Positions 54,893 through 63,840 of a stretch of 64,000 nucleotides of DNA are shown in pieces. The notes beneath the pieces were generated by a model. The model saw only the letters and a program-made list of their open reading frames with translations, was not told where the DNA came from and did not search any database. Origin of the DNA: Oceanobacillus sp. FSL K6-2867 (GTDB taxonomy: Bacteria; Bacillota; Bacilli; Bacillales; Amphibacillaceae). The DNA lies in contig NZ_CP150144.1 in the NCBI RefSeq assembly GCF_037963145.1, forward strand, positions 1,116,001 through 1,180,000, written 5' to 3'. Made by a program: the position numbers and the translations under genes. Position 1 is the stretch's first letter. Each line of letters starts with the position of its first letter.

Positions 54893-55804
54893 TTATTTAG
54901 AATTAAGATCTTCAATAGAATCGATATCCATATACTCAGGAACAACAAGCCCGATTTTAGCACCAGTTAGGTTAGGGCCTAAATCCACAATGTTATCCTG
55001 ATTTGCCTCATAAAAATCTTTATGTGTCAGCGGCAGCCAAGCTCCTAGAGTGGCATCTGCATCTCCTGTAGCAATCGATTCAAACATAATGGCTACGTCT
55101 AACTCGGTTACCGTGACGTTAAACCCTTTTTGTTCCATCACTTCTTTTAAAACACCTGAAGATGCACGTTCGGAATCCCACGGTGTTGAAGCAAGTACGA
55201 TTTCTGTTCCGTCAACATCTTCTACGCCTTCCACCCATTCCGCTACTCTATCTTGGTTATCCTCAACCCATTGTATTGCTACTTTTTCTATATCTGTACC
55301 AGATTCTTCAGCTTCATACATAATTGCTTCCATATCTTCTACATTCCATTCGAATTGATCAATTAATTTATAAGCTTCTGGTTTTTCCTCTTTTAGTCCA
55401 GTTTTTGCCAGCGAATTAATGGTTTCCTCTCCACCATAAACTCCTTTTGGGTCTTCCAGATATTTCATATCTGGATACTCCGCAAACATCCAATGCGGGT
55501 TCCATCCAGTAATTATAATCGGTTCCTCATTCTCAATTGCACCACCAAGTTCAGTCATCATCGCTCCAGTAGAAGATAATTCTACGTTCCAGCCCTGCAA
55601 ATTATCGTATTCTTCGATTGCCTTCTCCGTTGTAACCGAGATTCCTGCTCCTGGTTCAATCCCAGTGATAGTATAATCCACTTCTTTACTATAATCAGCT
55701 TTACCATTATTGTCCGCTGCATTTCCATCTGAACTGCCGCAAGCTGCAAGTAAAAATATAGCCAAGATTCCAAAAATTACCCCTGCAAGTTTTCCATTTT
55801 TCAA
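54893..55804 (-). CDS. Glycine betaine-type substrate-binding lipoprotein (OpuAC-like), orphan
   Basis: This 303-residue lipoprotein has lipobox LAAC (residues 19-22). The OpuAC fold is shown by ITGIEPGAGISVTTEKAI, IIITGWNPHWMFAEY with the aromatic cage Trp residues (about 97-111), STPWDSERASSGVL and TLGAWLPLTHKDFY. The C-terminal IGLVVPEYMDIDSIEDL is in the usual place, so the protein is complete. It binds glycine betaine or a related osmolyte outside the membrane. No OpuAA or OpuAB gene is next to it, so the ATPase and permease must lie elsewhere. Confidence 0.88.
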   Translation of the reverse strand: MKNGKLAGVIFGILAIFLLAACGSSDGNAADNNGKADYSKEVDYTITGIEPGAGISVTTEKAIEEYDNLQGWNVELSSTGAMMTELGGAIENEEPIIITGWNPHWMFAEYPDMKYLEDPKGVYGGEETINSLAKTGLKEEKPEAYKLIDQFEWNVEDMEAIMYEAEESGTDIEKVAIQWVEDNQDRVAEWVEGVEDVDGTEIVLASTPWDSERASSGVLKEVMEQKGFNVTVTELDVAIMFESIATGDADATLGAWLPLTHKDFYEANQDNIVDLGPNLTGAKIGLVVPEYMDIDSIEDLNSK

Positions 55805-56376
55805 AACTAACTCCTCCTGTTTGTCTGTGTCTACTCTCTTCTTACAGAAACATCATTAAGCTTTATAAAGCTTTCAATCGCTTTCAACAAATCTTGCCTA
55901 AACAATTAAGAAGAGATAAATACAAATTATAATTAAATATGTTACATTTCTTTCTACACATTTTCAAATCGCATATTAATGCAAATAGATGAGTATGACT
56001 GGATATAGCCCATTCCGCCTAATAAAATAGTGAAAAATCTTAAGTTTGGTCTTTTTTCCTCTATAATGAGATTGAGAAAGTGAAAACTCCCTCTCTTCCT
56101 TTGTTCATTTCAAACAGTATGCTTTGTAAAGTAAGTCGATCGGAAGTGATCAGGAAAAAACTAGCATCAGGACAAAACTCAATTGAGTTTTTTGTCAGCT
56201 AAACGAAAAACAAAGATAAGCTGGCTAATAGATTCGTTATATACTTAATAAAATACTATTTTGGTTTACTCAGTTCATTTAATATTGTATTTTAAAGGGG
56301 GAATTCCAAATTTTATATAAGTTAGGAATAATCTTTCCAGGAAATGAACCATCGATAATTAAGGAGGTACATAATA
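55805..56376. other. 572-bp gap between the OpuAC-like gene and the SDR gene
   Basis: I see no gene here. It is AT-rich with a small palindromic hairpin, AAACTCAATTGAGTTT followed by TTT (56178-56196), and the ribosome site of the SDR gene at its end (AAGGAGGTACATA). The length leaves room for osmotic-stress promoters, which I could not define. Confidence 0.6.
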
Positions 56377-57081
56377 ATGACTAAACAATTAGCAGGTAAA
56401 ACGGCCATTGTTACAGGGGCAAGCAGTGGAATCGGAACTGCAATTGCAAAAGAGATTGCTAAGGCAGGTGCTAATGTGGTGCTTGCTGCAAGAAGTCAAG
56501 AGAAGCTTGCACAAATAGCAAAAGAGATTAGCCAAAATGAAAAAACGTTATGTGTTAAAGCAGACGTGACGAACCAAAAGGATGTTGACTCCCTTGCAAA
56601 GCTAGCAAAACAGGCATTTGGAAATGTAGATATATATATTAATAATGCCGGGAAAATGGGTTCGAGCAGAGTTTTAAAAGGAGATGTGTCTGACTGGGAA
56701 GAGATGATTGATATCAATATAAAGGGAGTTCTCTATGGTATTCATTCAGTCTTGCCTGCTATGCTGGAAAAAGGCAGTGGTCATATTGTTAATATCGCTT
56801 CTGATTCAGGGTTTGAAGTTACAGAAAGACTTACAGTGTACTGTGCAACAAAATTTGCGGTACGTGCAATCTCCACAGGATTGGAAAAAGAACTTGCCAA
56901 AACTGGCGTTCGCGTCACCAATATTTCTCCAGGCATGGTTGAAACGCCATTAAGTTCAAAAAGTCCATTTGACAGCGACAGAAAAAAACTTTTGCCGGAA
57001 GACATTGCACGGGCGGTAGTTTATGCAGTTACTCAGCCAGATTACGTAAATGTAAACGAAATTTTGGTTAGACCTATTTAA
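56377..57081 (+). CDS. Short-chain dehydrogenase/reductase
   Basis: This 234-residue classical SDR has the cofactor motif TGASSGIG (about 14-21), NNAG (about 88-91) and the catalytic Ser...YCATK (Ser at about 141, Tyr 155, Lys 159). The Arg after the second strand (LAARSQEKL) suggests NADP(H). The substrate is unknown. It is a single gene with a strong ribosome site. Confidence 0.9.
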   Translation: MTKQLAGKTAIVTGASSGIGTAIAKEIAKAGANVVLAARSQEKLAQIAKEISQNEKTLCVKADVTNQKDVDSLAKLAKQAFGNVDIYINNAGKMGSSRVLKGDVSDWEEMIDINIKGVLYGIHSVLPAMLEKGSGHIVNIASDSGFEVTERLTVYCATKFAVRAISTGLEKELAKTGVRVTNISPGMVETPLSSKSPFDSDRKKLLPEDIARAVVYAVTQPDYVNVNEILVRPI

Positions 57082-57303
57082 TCTGTTATACAAGAACGCA
57101 TACCATGAGATTATTAAATGCTGAGACCTAAAAAAAGAGATAAAGACGAGCAATATATTCGGCCTATTGCAAAGATCTATTTTAGAAAACTTTATAGTTA
57201 GGGAAATGGCCACCTGGACCAAGCCCCTGACTATAGAAAATATCTTCATCCATTACTCTCTATTGTTCTGGGGACCGAATTTCATAATGTACTCTCTTTT
57301 TCA

Positions 57304-58491
57304 TTATTCGAATAAGGGAGAGAACGTTGGTAATGAATCAGTAAAAGAAGAAATGGGTTTTTCCGCTTCTTCTTTCGTTACTGTACAATGATTCAACGAT
57401 TCTATAAGTTGTTTCTTATCCATGTTTCTGCCTATAAAAACAAGCTCTGTCATTCTGTCTCCTGTCTGTTCATCCCATTCTTCAAATATAGCTGGATCTT
57501 GTGCTCTTAATTCTTCCTGTTCTTTTTCTGAATAGCTAGCAAGCCACCTGCCAGCACCTTCCAGGGTTATCAAGGAACCCGCCTGTGACAAGAATCCTGC
57601 TATATCATTCCTTGTGACTAACCAAAAGAAGCCTTTTGCCCGGAGTATTTCCTGCGGCCAATTCTCCAGCCATTGCCGAAATCGTTCAGCATGGAATGGT
57701 TTTCTGCTTCGATAAACAAATGAACTGATACCATACTCTTCGGTCTCCGGTATATGTTCCTCATTCAATTCTTTTATCCACCCTGCTCCCTGGCTTGCCA
57801 TTTCAAAGTTAAATTGTCTGGTATGCAGCACTTGTAATGGATCTATTTGGCCAAATTTCGCTGGAATAATTTTCGCTTGCGGATTTAACTTATAGAGCAA
57901 ATGTTTTAACTCAGCTATATTGTCGCTCGTAATCTTATCTATTTTATTTAAAACAATTACATTGGCAAATTCAATTTGATCAACCAACAAGTCGACAATC
58001 CCTCTTTCATCTTCCTCAGAAACATGCAGTTGCCGGTCCGTTAACAAATCTTCCGACCGATAGTCCTCCCAGAACTGGTGCCCATCTATAACTGTTACCA
58101 TCGTATCAAGCTGGAAAAGTGCATTTAAATCTATTCCTAATTCTTTGTCTGCATATACAAAACTTTGGGCGACCGGAATCGGCTCCGAAACCCCGCTCGA
58201 TTCAATTAACACATAATCGATGTCCAAATTAGCCAGTTTTTCCAGCTCAACAATTAAATCTTCTCGTAATGTGCAGCAGATGCAGCCATTTGTCATTTCA
58301 ACCATATTTTCATCTGCTCTGATAAACCCGCCTTCCTTCACAAGTTTAGCATCTACATTAATCTCGCTCATATCGTTCACGATTATTGCTATTTTAAACC
58401 CATGCTGTTTTTCAAGCAGATGATTAAGCAGGGATGTTTTTCCCGCTCCTAAAAATCCGCTTAATACTGTTACTGGAACTTTTTTGCTCAT
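57304..58491 (-). CDS. COG0523 GTPase A (zinc metallochaperone, YciC/ZagA-like)
   Basis: This 395-residue G3E GTPase has Walker [19 protein letters not shown] (about 8-25), the metal-binding [15 protein letters not shown] (Cys-x-Cys-Cys, about 67-81), [13 protein letters not shown] and the guanine-specificity NKID. The C-terminal domain is typical ([14 protein letters not shown]). Family members deliver zinc to client enzymes when zinc is scarce. It is the last gene of the operon starting at 63036, and its start overlaps the dcd stop by 4 bp. Confidence 0.92.
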   Translation of the reverse strand: MSKKVPVTVLSGFLGAGKTSLLNHLLEKQHGFKIAIIVNDMSEINVDAKLVKEGGFIRADENMVEMTNGCICCTLREDLIVELEKLANLDIDYVLIESSGVSEPIPVAQSFVYADKELGIDLNALFQLDTMVTVIDGHQFWEDYRSEDLLTDRQLHVSEEDERGIVDLLVDQIEFANVIVLNKIDKITSDNIAELKHLLYKLNPQAKIIPAKFGQIDPLQVLHTRQFNFEMASQGAGWIKELNEEHIPETEEYGISSFVYRSRKPFHAERFRQWLENWPQEILRAKGFFWLVTRNDIAGFLSQAGSLITLEGAGRWLASYSEKEQEELRAQDPAIFEEWDEQTGDRMTELVFIGRNMDKKQLIESLNHCTVTKEEAEKPISSFTDSLPTFSPLFE

Positions 58492-59039
58492 TTCCCCACA
58501 CTTCTTTCTCTATCAATATATATACGACTTGGTGTAGCTCCTTTTTGAAATAAATATTTACCACTATACCCTTCTGTTATCTGGTCTACCTGCGCTATTA
58601 CCAATTGGCAAATGCGCATACCGACTTGCAACTGTACAGGTACACGATTCGCATTAAACAATTCCAAAGTAATTTGTCCTGAAAATCCCGGATCAATCCA
58701 CCCCGCATTTTGAATAAAGATGCCAAGTCTACCAACAGAGCTTCTTCCTTCTACAAAAGCTGTTAAATAATCAGGTAAACCTATTTGCTCCAATGTGGTT
58801 CCTAACATAAAGGTTTGAGGCGGAATTGTTATCGTATCCTTTTCTGTTACTTCAATTTCCCGATAGCTTGCCGGCTTATCAATGGATAAATAAGAGGTGG
58901 ACATATCATCAATAATTAAAAATTCCTTACCTAGACACAGATCAACAGAAGCCGGCTGAATACTTAATTCCTTAAAAGGTTTGATAGACATTTGGTTATC
59001 GTATACGATTTTTTTAATCGTTTGTCCTGATAAAATCAT
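58488..59039 (-). CDS. dcd: dCTP deaminase
   Basis: This 183-residue trimeric dUTPase-fold enzyme has [17 protein letters not shown] (about 27-43), [13 protein letters not shown] (about 93-105) and the catalytic Glu in [15 protein letters not shown] (about 116-130). It deaminates dCTP to dUTP (or to dUMP if bifunctional), supplying the thymidylate route. This enzyme needs no zinc, whereas Bacillus usually relies on a zinc-dependent dCMP deaminase (ComEB). Its location between two zinc-chaperone genes behind a Zur-type box suggests it replaces that enzyme during zinc starvation. Confidence 0.9.
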   Translation of the reverse strand: MILSGQTIKKIVYDNQMSIKPFKELSIQPASVDLCLGKEFLIIDDMSTSYLSIDKPASYREIEVTEKDTITIPPQTFMLGTTLEQIGLPDYLTAFVEGRSSVGRLGIFIQNAGWIDPGFSGQITLELFNANRVPVQLQVGMRICQLVIAQVDQITEGYSGKYLFQKGATPSRIYIDRERSVGK

Positions 59040-59052
59040 CTGCTACAGCTCC

Positions 59053-60243
59053 TTACGATACTCTCCAAGGAAATGGGTTTCTGAATCGGGACCAGTCCTC
59101 ACCCAGTTCCGACTCACTTAACAGGCAATGTTCCAAATCCTCCGTTATCTGCTCACGATCCAAATCCATTCCAATAAAAACAAGCTTTGTATGACGGTCT
59201 CCATATTCCGGACCCCATAAATCTCTAACTTCCGGATTATTTTTTAATATTTCTTTCTGCTGAGCTTCAGGTAACGAATCTACCCAATAAGCTAAAGGTT
59301 CTACTTCAACAGAAGGGCCTGCTTGCGAAAGCAATAATGCCATATCATGATGTGTGGCACACCATATTATCCCTTTTATCCGAACAATTTCTTCAGGCAA
59401 TTCTTGATACCAGCTTACCAGGCGCTCCGTGTGGAAAGGTAGTCTTGATGTATATACGAACGAACCAATCCCATATTCTTCGGTTTCCGGCGTATGATTT
59501 TCGATTCCTTCATTCAATTCCTTTAACCAGCCGGCAGATTCACTAGCCTTCTCAAAATCAAATAAATTGGTATTTAATATTTCTTTCGGCTCTATTCTAC
59601 AATGTTGGGTACGGATAACTTTTGCTTCTGGCTGTAATTTACGGATTACCTGCTCCAGCTTCTGCAAATCCCCTTCTTTTACCAAATCGGTTTTATTCAG
59701 GATAAGTACATTACAGAATTCAATCTGATCAATTAGTAAATCAGCAATATTTCGCGTATCCGCATCACTAACTGCCTGCTTTCTGCTGAGCAGTGAGTCC
59801 CCAGATCCAAAATCATGCCAGAATCGGTTCGCATCAACAACCGTCACCATCGTATCCAGGCGGCAGTATTTTGTTAAATCAATTCCCATCGTTTCATCAA
59901 TATAAGAGAATGTCTGGGCAACAGGAACTGGCTCACTAATTCCAGAGGATTCAATCAGAATATAATCAATTTCTTCTTTCTCGACTAGCTTTTCAACCTC
60001 TACTAACAAATCCTCCCGCAGCGTGCAGCAGATGCAGCCGTTTGACATTTCAACCAGCTTTTCTTCTGTGCGTGAAAAACCACCTTGTGTTTGGACTAGC
60101 TCACTATCTATGTTCACTTCACTCATATCATTAACAATGACCGCCGCCTTTAATCCATCTCTATTATGTAAGATATGATTCAGCAGCGTTGTCTTTCCTG
60201 CGCCTAAATAGCCACTTAATACTGTAACAGGAATTTTTTTCAT
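59053..60243 (-). CDS. COG0523 GTPase B (zinc metallochaperone)
   Basis: This 396-residue paralogue of GTPase A has VLSGYLGAGKTTLLNHIL (about 7-24), [18 protein letters not shown] (about 66-83), ESSGISEPVPVAQTF and NKTD. The two copies are about half identical. It lies 13 bp before dcd and 19 bp after the FeoB-like gene. Like A it has no His-rich stretch, so zinc storage is not implied. The two may serve different client proteins. Confidence 0.92.
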   Translation of the reverse strand: MKKIPVTVLSGYLGAGKTTLLNHILHNRDGLKAAVIVNDMSEVNIDSELVQTQGGFSRTEEKLVEMSNGCICCTLREDLLVEVEKLVEKEEIDYILIESSGISEPVPVAQTFSYIDETMGIDLTKYCRLDTMVTVVDANRFWHDFGSGDSLLSRKQAVSDADTRNIADLLIDQIEFCNVLILNKTDLVKEGDLQKLEQVIRKLQPEAKVIRTQHCRIEPKEILNTNLFDFEKASESAGWLKELNEGIENHTPETEEYGIGSFVYTSRLPFHTERLVSWYQELPEEIVRIKGIIWCATHHDMALLLSQAGPSVEVEPLAYWVDSLPEAQQKEILKNNPEVRDLWGPEYGDRHTKLVFIGMDLDREQITEDLEHCLLSESELGEDWSRFRNPFPWRVS

Positions 60244-60262
60244 TTATTTTTCCTCCTTTTTC

Positions 60263-61933
60263 CTATAAAAAGTATAATCCTGAAGCTAGAATTGCTGCGC
60301 TCACAACACTTGTCAGCATTTGCTTCCATCCAATTGACAAGGAAGTCTTCCAGCCAAGCTCCCTGCCAATCGTAAATAAGGTTACAAGGCAGGCAGATAA
60401 CGTTGACGCTAAGTAAACACAAATAAAAATCTGACTGACTGACATGTCCATTAATAAACTTCCCTGCCCCTCATTTAAAACAAGGAGCCCATCCTTCCTG
60501 ATCAAAGAGAAAACCAATCCTGGTGCTGCATCTGAAGGCAGTGAGAACAGATGCAATAACGGCATGACAAGCCAGCTGAAAATGGCTAATACACCTATGG
60601 CTTGGAGCAGAGATGCAATGAGACATATCAATAAAAAGATAGGCATAGCCTGCACTAGAAACTGTTTAACAGCACCGGAAACTTTCCACCGAAATGCACG
60701 CCAGTTAATTTTTTGTATATATGGAAGTGAAGGAATGTGTACCAGCTCATTTGCCTCATTTCGGTTCCAAAGTCTTGTATGAATCGCTCCCACTATAAAT
60801 AAGATGAGTAAATAAGGAATAAATAAAAGCGGAGCGTGAGCTGCATTAAAGATAGACAGCGTGGCACCTATTTGATAACTGCATGCAGAACCGAATGCAA
60901 TTAATGAAACACAAGATACACGGGTACAGCTGCTGCAGCTTCTGCTTTGAAAGACTGCGACAACATTGCAGCCAAAACCAGTAATCACGGGAAGTAAATC
61001 CCTTCCTCTTAAACCAACTTTGCGCAGCCAAGGATCAAGTGCATTCGTTAGATGCTCCTGTATACCAATCTCTTCTGTGAGAGTTGTCATGATACTTATC
61101 AAGATAACAACTGGAAAAGCCCACAGAAATGAATAAGAACCTAAGGTAATCAATCCGTAATCGCCTATCAATATATTTGCAAGAACTGGTGGAGCATGAT
61201 CTATCCATGAAGTTATCGGAACAAGAAGATATCGTTCTGTTGCCGGCTCCAGCCAAGAGGCAAATAAAAAAGCACCAAATACAGGCAAGGCAAACATGGC
61301 AAAAATAAATGAACAAGCCAGCATTGGCCCTGCTATCGGTACACGAAATACCGGAATTAATTGATTGACGTCATGTGGGGAAGATGGGAGGAAATGGAGA
61401 ATACTTTTGGCAGCTCCCCACGCCTGGGCATTCCCGATACATGTGATAACTTCCTCCTGTTTCATTTCAGCCATCTCTCTCGTATTAACCCAGACAACCG
61501 GTACCTGTAATAAATCCCTCACTCTATTTTGTTCGGCTTGGGACGGCAGATATTTATCCCGATGCGTTGCAACAATCGCAACTTCCCTTCCTTTCAAATT
61601 CAGCTCCGATTGCAGATCCGTCAACTCTTCTTTCAGAGTGGCAGCTTTCACAACCAGCAGCAGTGTCTCCTCTCCCTGTAAATGATCTAAAGTTAGTTGT
61701 GTACTCCTGCTATCCGTACCCAATTGAAGTCCCGGCAGATCTGTTAATCGTATATTACGATCTAATCTGCAGGAGGCTTTTAAAGCGGATATAGTTGATC
61801 CTTTTATATTGCTGGACAATGCATTTTTTTCACCGGTTAATTTACGAAACAAACCGGATTTACCCACCGATTCATAGCCAATAAGCAGCACTTCCTTCTT
61901 AATCGGAGGAGAATCATGAACGTAATCTAGCAT
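60263..61933 (-). CDS. FeoB-like GTPase/membrane transporter
   Basis: This protein of about 556 residues has an N-terminal G domain (GYESVGKSGLFRKLTGE, about 18-34, with DLPGLQ as the G3 region), then a large membrane part with Gate-type segments (about 230-550). In FeoB the core has conserved NVPAI...TRT; here it reads FGCNVVAVFQSRSCSSCTRV (about 333-352), with several Cys. It is shorter than typical FeoB (about 660-770). The start at 61933 is chosen because the ATG overlaps the upstream stop (ATGCTAG) and GGAGAG is 8 bases before. In this Zur-type operon, zinc rather than iron is a likely substrate. Confidence 0.82.
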   Translation of the reverse strand: MLDYVHDSPPIKKEVLLIGYESVGKSGLFRKLTGEKNALSSNIKGSTISALKASCRLDRNIRLTDLPGLQLGTDSRSTQLTLDHLQGEETLLLVVKAATLKEELTDLQSELNLKGREVAIVATHRDKYLPSQAEQNRVRDLLQVPVVWVNTREMAEMKQEEVITCIGNAQAWGAAKSILHFLPSSPHDVNQLIPVFRVPIAGPMLACSFIFAMFALPVFGAFLFASWLEPATERYLLVPITSWIDHAPPVLANILIGDYGLITLGSYSFLWAFPVVILISIMTTLTEEIGIQEHLTNALDPWLRKVGLRGRDLLPVITGFGCNVVAVFQSRSCSSCTRVSCVSLIAFGSACSYQIGATLSIFNAAHAPLLFIPYLLILFIVGAIHTRLWNRNEANELVHIPSLPYIQKINWRAFRWKVSGAVKQFLVQAMPIFLLICLIASLLQAIGVLAIFSWLVMPLLHLFSLPSDAAPGLVFSLIRKDGLLVLNEGQGSLLMDMSVSQIFICVYLASTLSACLVTLFTIGRELGWKTSLSIGWKQMLTSVVSAAILASGLYFL

Positions 61934-63036
61934 TGACACATCTCTCCGCACATGGAAAGATCATTCAAATAAAAATTCTCTTGTTTATACATTTCTAAAA
62001 TAGATAAATCAGAATTCAATCTCTGGCCAATCGCTTCTGCTACTATCGCAAACCGCTGGCGGAATTTATAAATGTAACAAAAAATATGACTATCATGTCG
62101 CAATTCCGAACCAGCTAAAAACAGCCCTGGAGTATCGACCGACTCATCTGTCTCATTAACCAGCACTCCACCATGCTTACCACGTGTGACCAAGTTCTCG
62201 ATTAAGGTTGTACTTCCTTTAAAACCTGTTGCTAAGATTGGTCTTACAGGCGTAAAGTATACTTCTCCATCATTCGTATACACATCATATCCGGAAGCTT
62301 TTTCTTCAATATTGGTTACAGCTGTATTTCCTGCAACTTTTAATAAATCCGAATCAAATAATTGACGGACACGATTATAGGTATAGACGGATAAGGCAAT
62401 ACTCGGATTACTATTATCCAACTCCCATGTATTTGTCCTGGCAATTACAGTAACCTTTTTGCCAAGCTTACCTAATTGGTAAGCAGCATCCATCCCGCTT
62501 TCATAGCCTCCGATAATGATAAAATCATCTCCATCCAGCTTCTCCCAAGATGGAACCAAACTATTATGTACGCCAAGGTCAGCCCCTGGAAAAGGAGTTA
62601 ATTCTGGATATTGGTACTCTCCCCCAGCCCATACAACATAGCGACTTTGATAAAATCCTTTTGACGTATCTATTGAAAAAATAGAATCCTTTTTGTTTAT
62701 TCGATTTACCTGAACACCTTTTTTAATTGGAATGGCGAAATGGTTTGCAACCACATTCAGATATTCCGTATATGCTTCTCCTGGAGGATGCTCCATATCA
62801 AGCGTATAGGCTGGCGAAGTTTTCGGTACAACAGCATTTAAATCTGTCTGACCAAATCCTTGTGCTGGAAAGGAAGGTGTTATAAATTTCATTTCCTTTG
62901 GCCAGCGCGAAAAGGTAGCACCTATATCTTCCTTTTCTAAAATAAGATAAGATACTTTCATTTTCTGCAGTATAGCTGCGACACCGATTCCTGAAGGACC
63001 CGCCCCTACAATAATGACATCATATATTTTATTCAT
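61927..63036 (-). CDS. FAD/NAD(P)-binding flavoprotein with a Cys-rich tail
   Basis: This 369-residue protein resembles YpdA/CzcO-type flavin-dependent oxidoreductases: FAD-binding VIIVGAGPSGIGVAAIL (about 7-23), LEKEDIGATFSRWP, and the NAD(P)-binding FIIIGGYESGMDAAYQLG (about 172-189). The segment RPILATGFKGST precedes a C-terminal helix. It ends with CGEMCQC, which could bind metal or relay electrons. It is the first gene of the operon; a Zur-type box lies 13 bp before the start, next to the ribosome site GGGAGGGTTACT. The reaction is unknown. Confidence 0.82.
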   Translation of the reverse strand: MNKIYDVIIVGAGPSGIGVAAILQKMKVSYLILEKEDIGATFSRWPKEMKFITPSFPAQGFGQTDLNAVVPKTSPAYTLDMEHPPGEAYTEYLNVVANHFAIPIKKGVQVNRINKKDSIFSIDTSKGFYQSRYVVWAGGEYQYPELTPFPGADLGVHNSLVPSWEKLDGDDFIIIGGYESGMDAAYQLGKLGKKVTVIARTNTWELDNSNPSIALSVYTYNRVRQLFDSDLLKVAGNTAVTNIEEKASGYDVYTNDGEVYFTPVRPILATGFKGSTTLIENLVTRGKHGGVLVNETDESVDTPGLFLAGSELRHDSHIFCYIYKFRQRFAIVAEAIGQRLNSDLSILEMYKQENFYLNDLSMCGEMCQC

Positions 63037-63048
63037 AGTAACCCTCCC

Positions 63049-63070
63049 AAATCATAATCATTACGATTTA
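63049..63070. promoter_or_regulatory. Zur-type box 1, at the operon start
   Basis: The sequence AAATCATAATCATTACGAT plus TTA matches the B. subtilis Zur consensus (AAATCGTAATNATTACGATTT) with one arm change. It lies directly before the ribosome site of the 63036 gene, so it probably overlaps the transcription start. Confidence 0.82.
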
Positions 63071-63406
63071 CAGACCGAAAATTAAGCAAGCGAATATTGA
63101 ATGATCTTCCTTCCAGTTCTTGATGGTTAAGAAGCTATCTCATATATACGACCTCGCTTTTTTATTTTTCAACATCCATTGGCTTACTAACAGCTTTTAT
63201 TATCATTCCCTAAAAGCAGTCCATGACGCGTTTCCAACTCTTTTCTTCACTATACGTGGGCACCATTTACGGATGTTTTTCTTTGGATAAATTTCTATTA
63301 CTCGATCATATTATCTTGCCAATTTTTATCTATTAAGTCTCTGAATCACATCACCTCAAAAAGTAGAATGACTATGGATTATTTATAAATTATCTCGATC
63401 AATCAT

Positions 63407-63429
63407 TTAATCGAAATCATTACGATTAA
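63407..63429. promoter_or_regulatory. Zur-type box 2
   Basis: The stretch TTAATCGAAATCATTACGAT plus TAA keeps the ATCATTACGATT arm intact and the left arm with one change. No gene starts within 300 bp on either side. Confidence 0.7.
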
Positions 63430-63507
63430 GAGCTAAAAAATATATTTATTTATGTAGTTTATATTACTTCATTTTTTAACGTCCCTACTAGATTGTTAAA
63501 ACAATAC

Positions 63508-63530
63508 ATAAATCGTAATGATTACGTATT
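63508..63530. promoter_or_regulatory. Zur-type box 3
   Basis: The stretch ATAAATCGTAATGATTACG then TATT has the best core, with AAATCGTAATGATTACG exactly as in the consensus. It stands about 80 bp from box 2. Confidence 0.75.
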
Positions 63531-63807
63531 ATACTCATTTATTCATAAGTTTGCAACCTTTATTATTACATTTTATTTTTTATTGAAAATCAGACCAGTG
63601 AATCTATTCCAGCCTATGATGCTTTAAATATCTCAGTAATGGTCTTTTATTGCTCCCAACCTACGTTTAAAAGTAATGTCAAAATTATTGGCAACACTTG
63701 TTGCATAGGTTCATTCTTTATCATATTATCTTCCACTTGTCTGAAAAGGTTTTTCCCTTTTGCACTGCTAGCACAATATAACGATAAATTTCACAGGGAA
63801 AGCAGTA

Positions 63808-63840
63808 AAAAGTCCGACTAACAGTTAAGTTATCGGACTT
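63808..63840 (-). terminator. Terminator-like hairpin near the right edge
   Basis: AAGTCCGA and TCGGACTT arms are followed by TTTTT on the minus strand. The transcript it would end must come from right of 63840, where no gene is visible inside the window. Confidence 0.6.

Noticed and set aside
57119..57202. 27-codon plus-strand frame after the SDR gene
   Set aside because: No ribosome site and no recognisable features.
63639..63821. 60-residue plus-strand frame near the right edge
   Set aside because: Composition is not protein-like, no ribosome site, and it runs into the hairpin at 63808.
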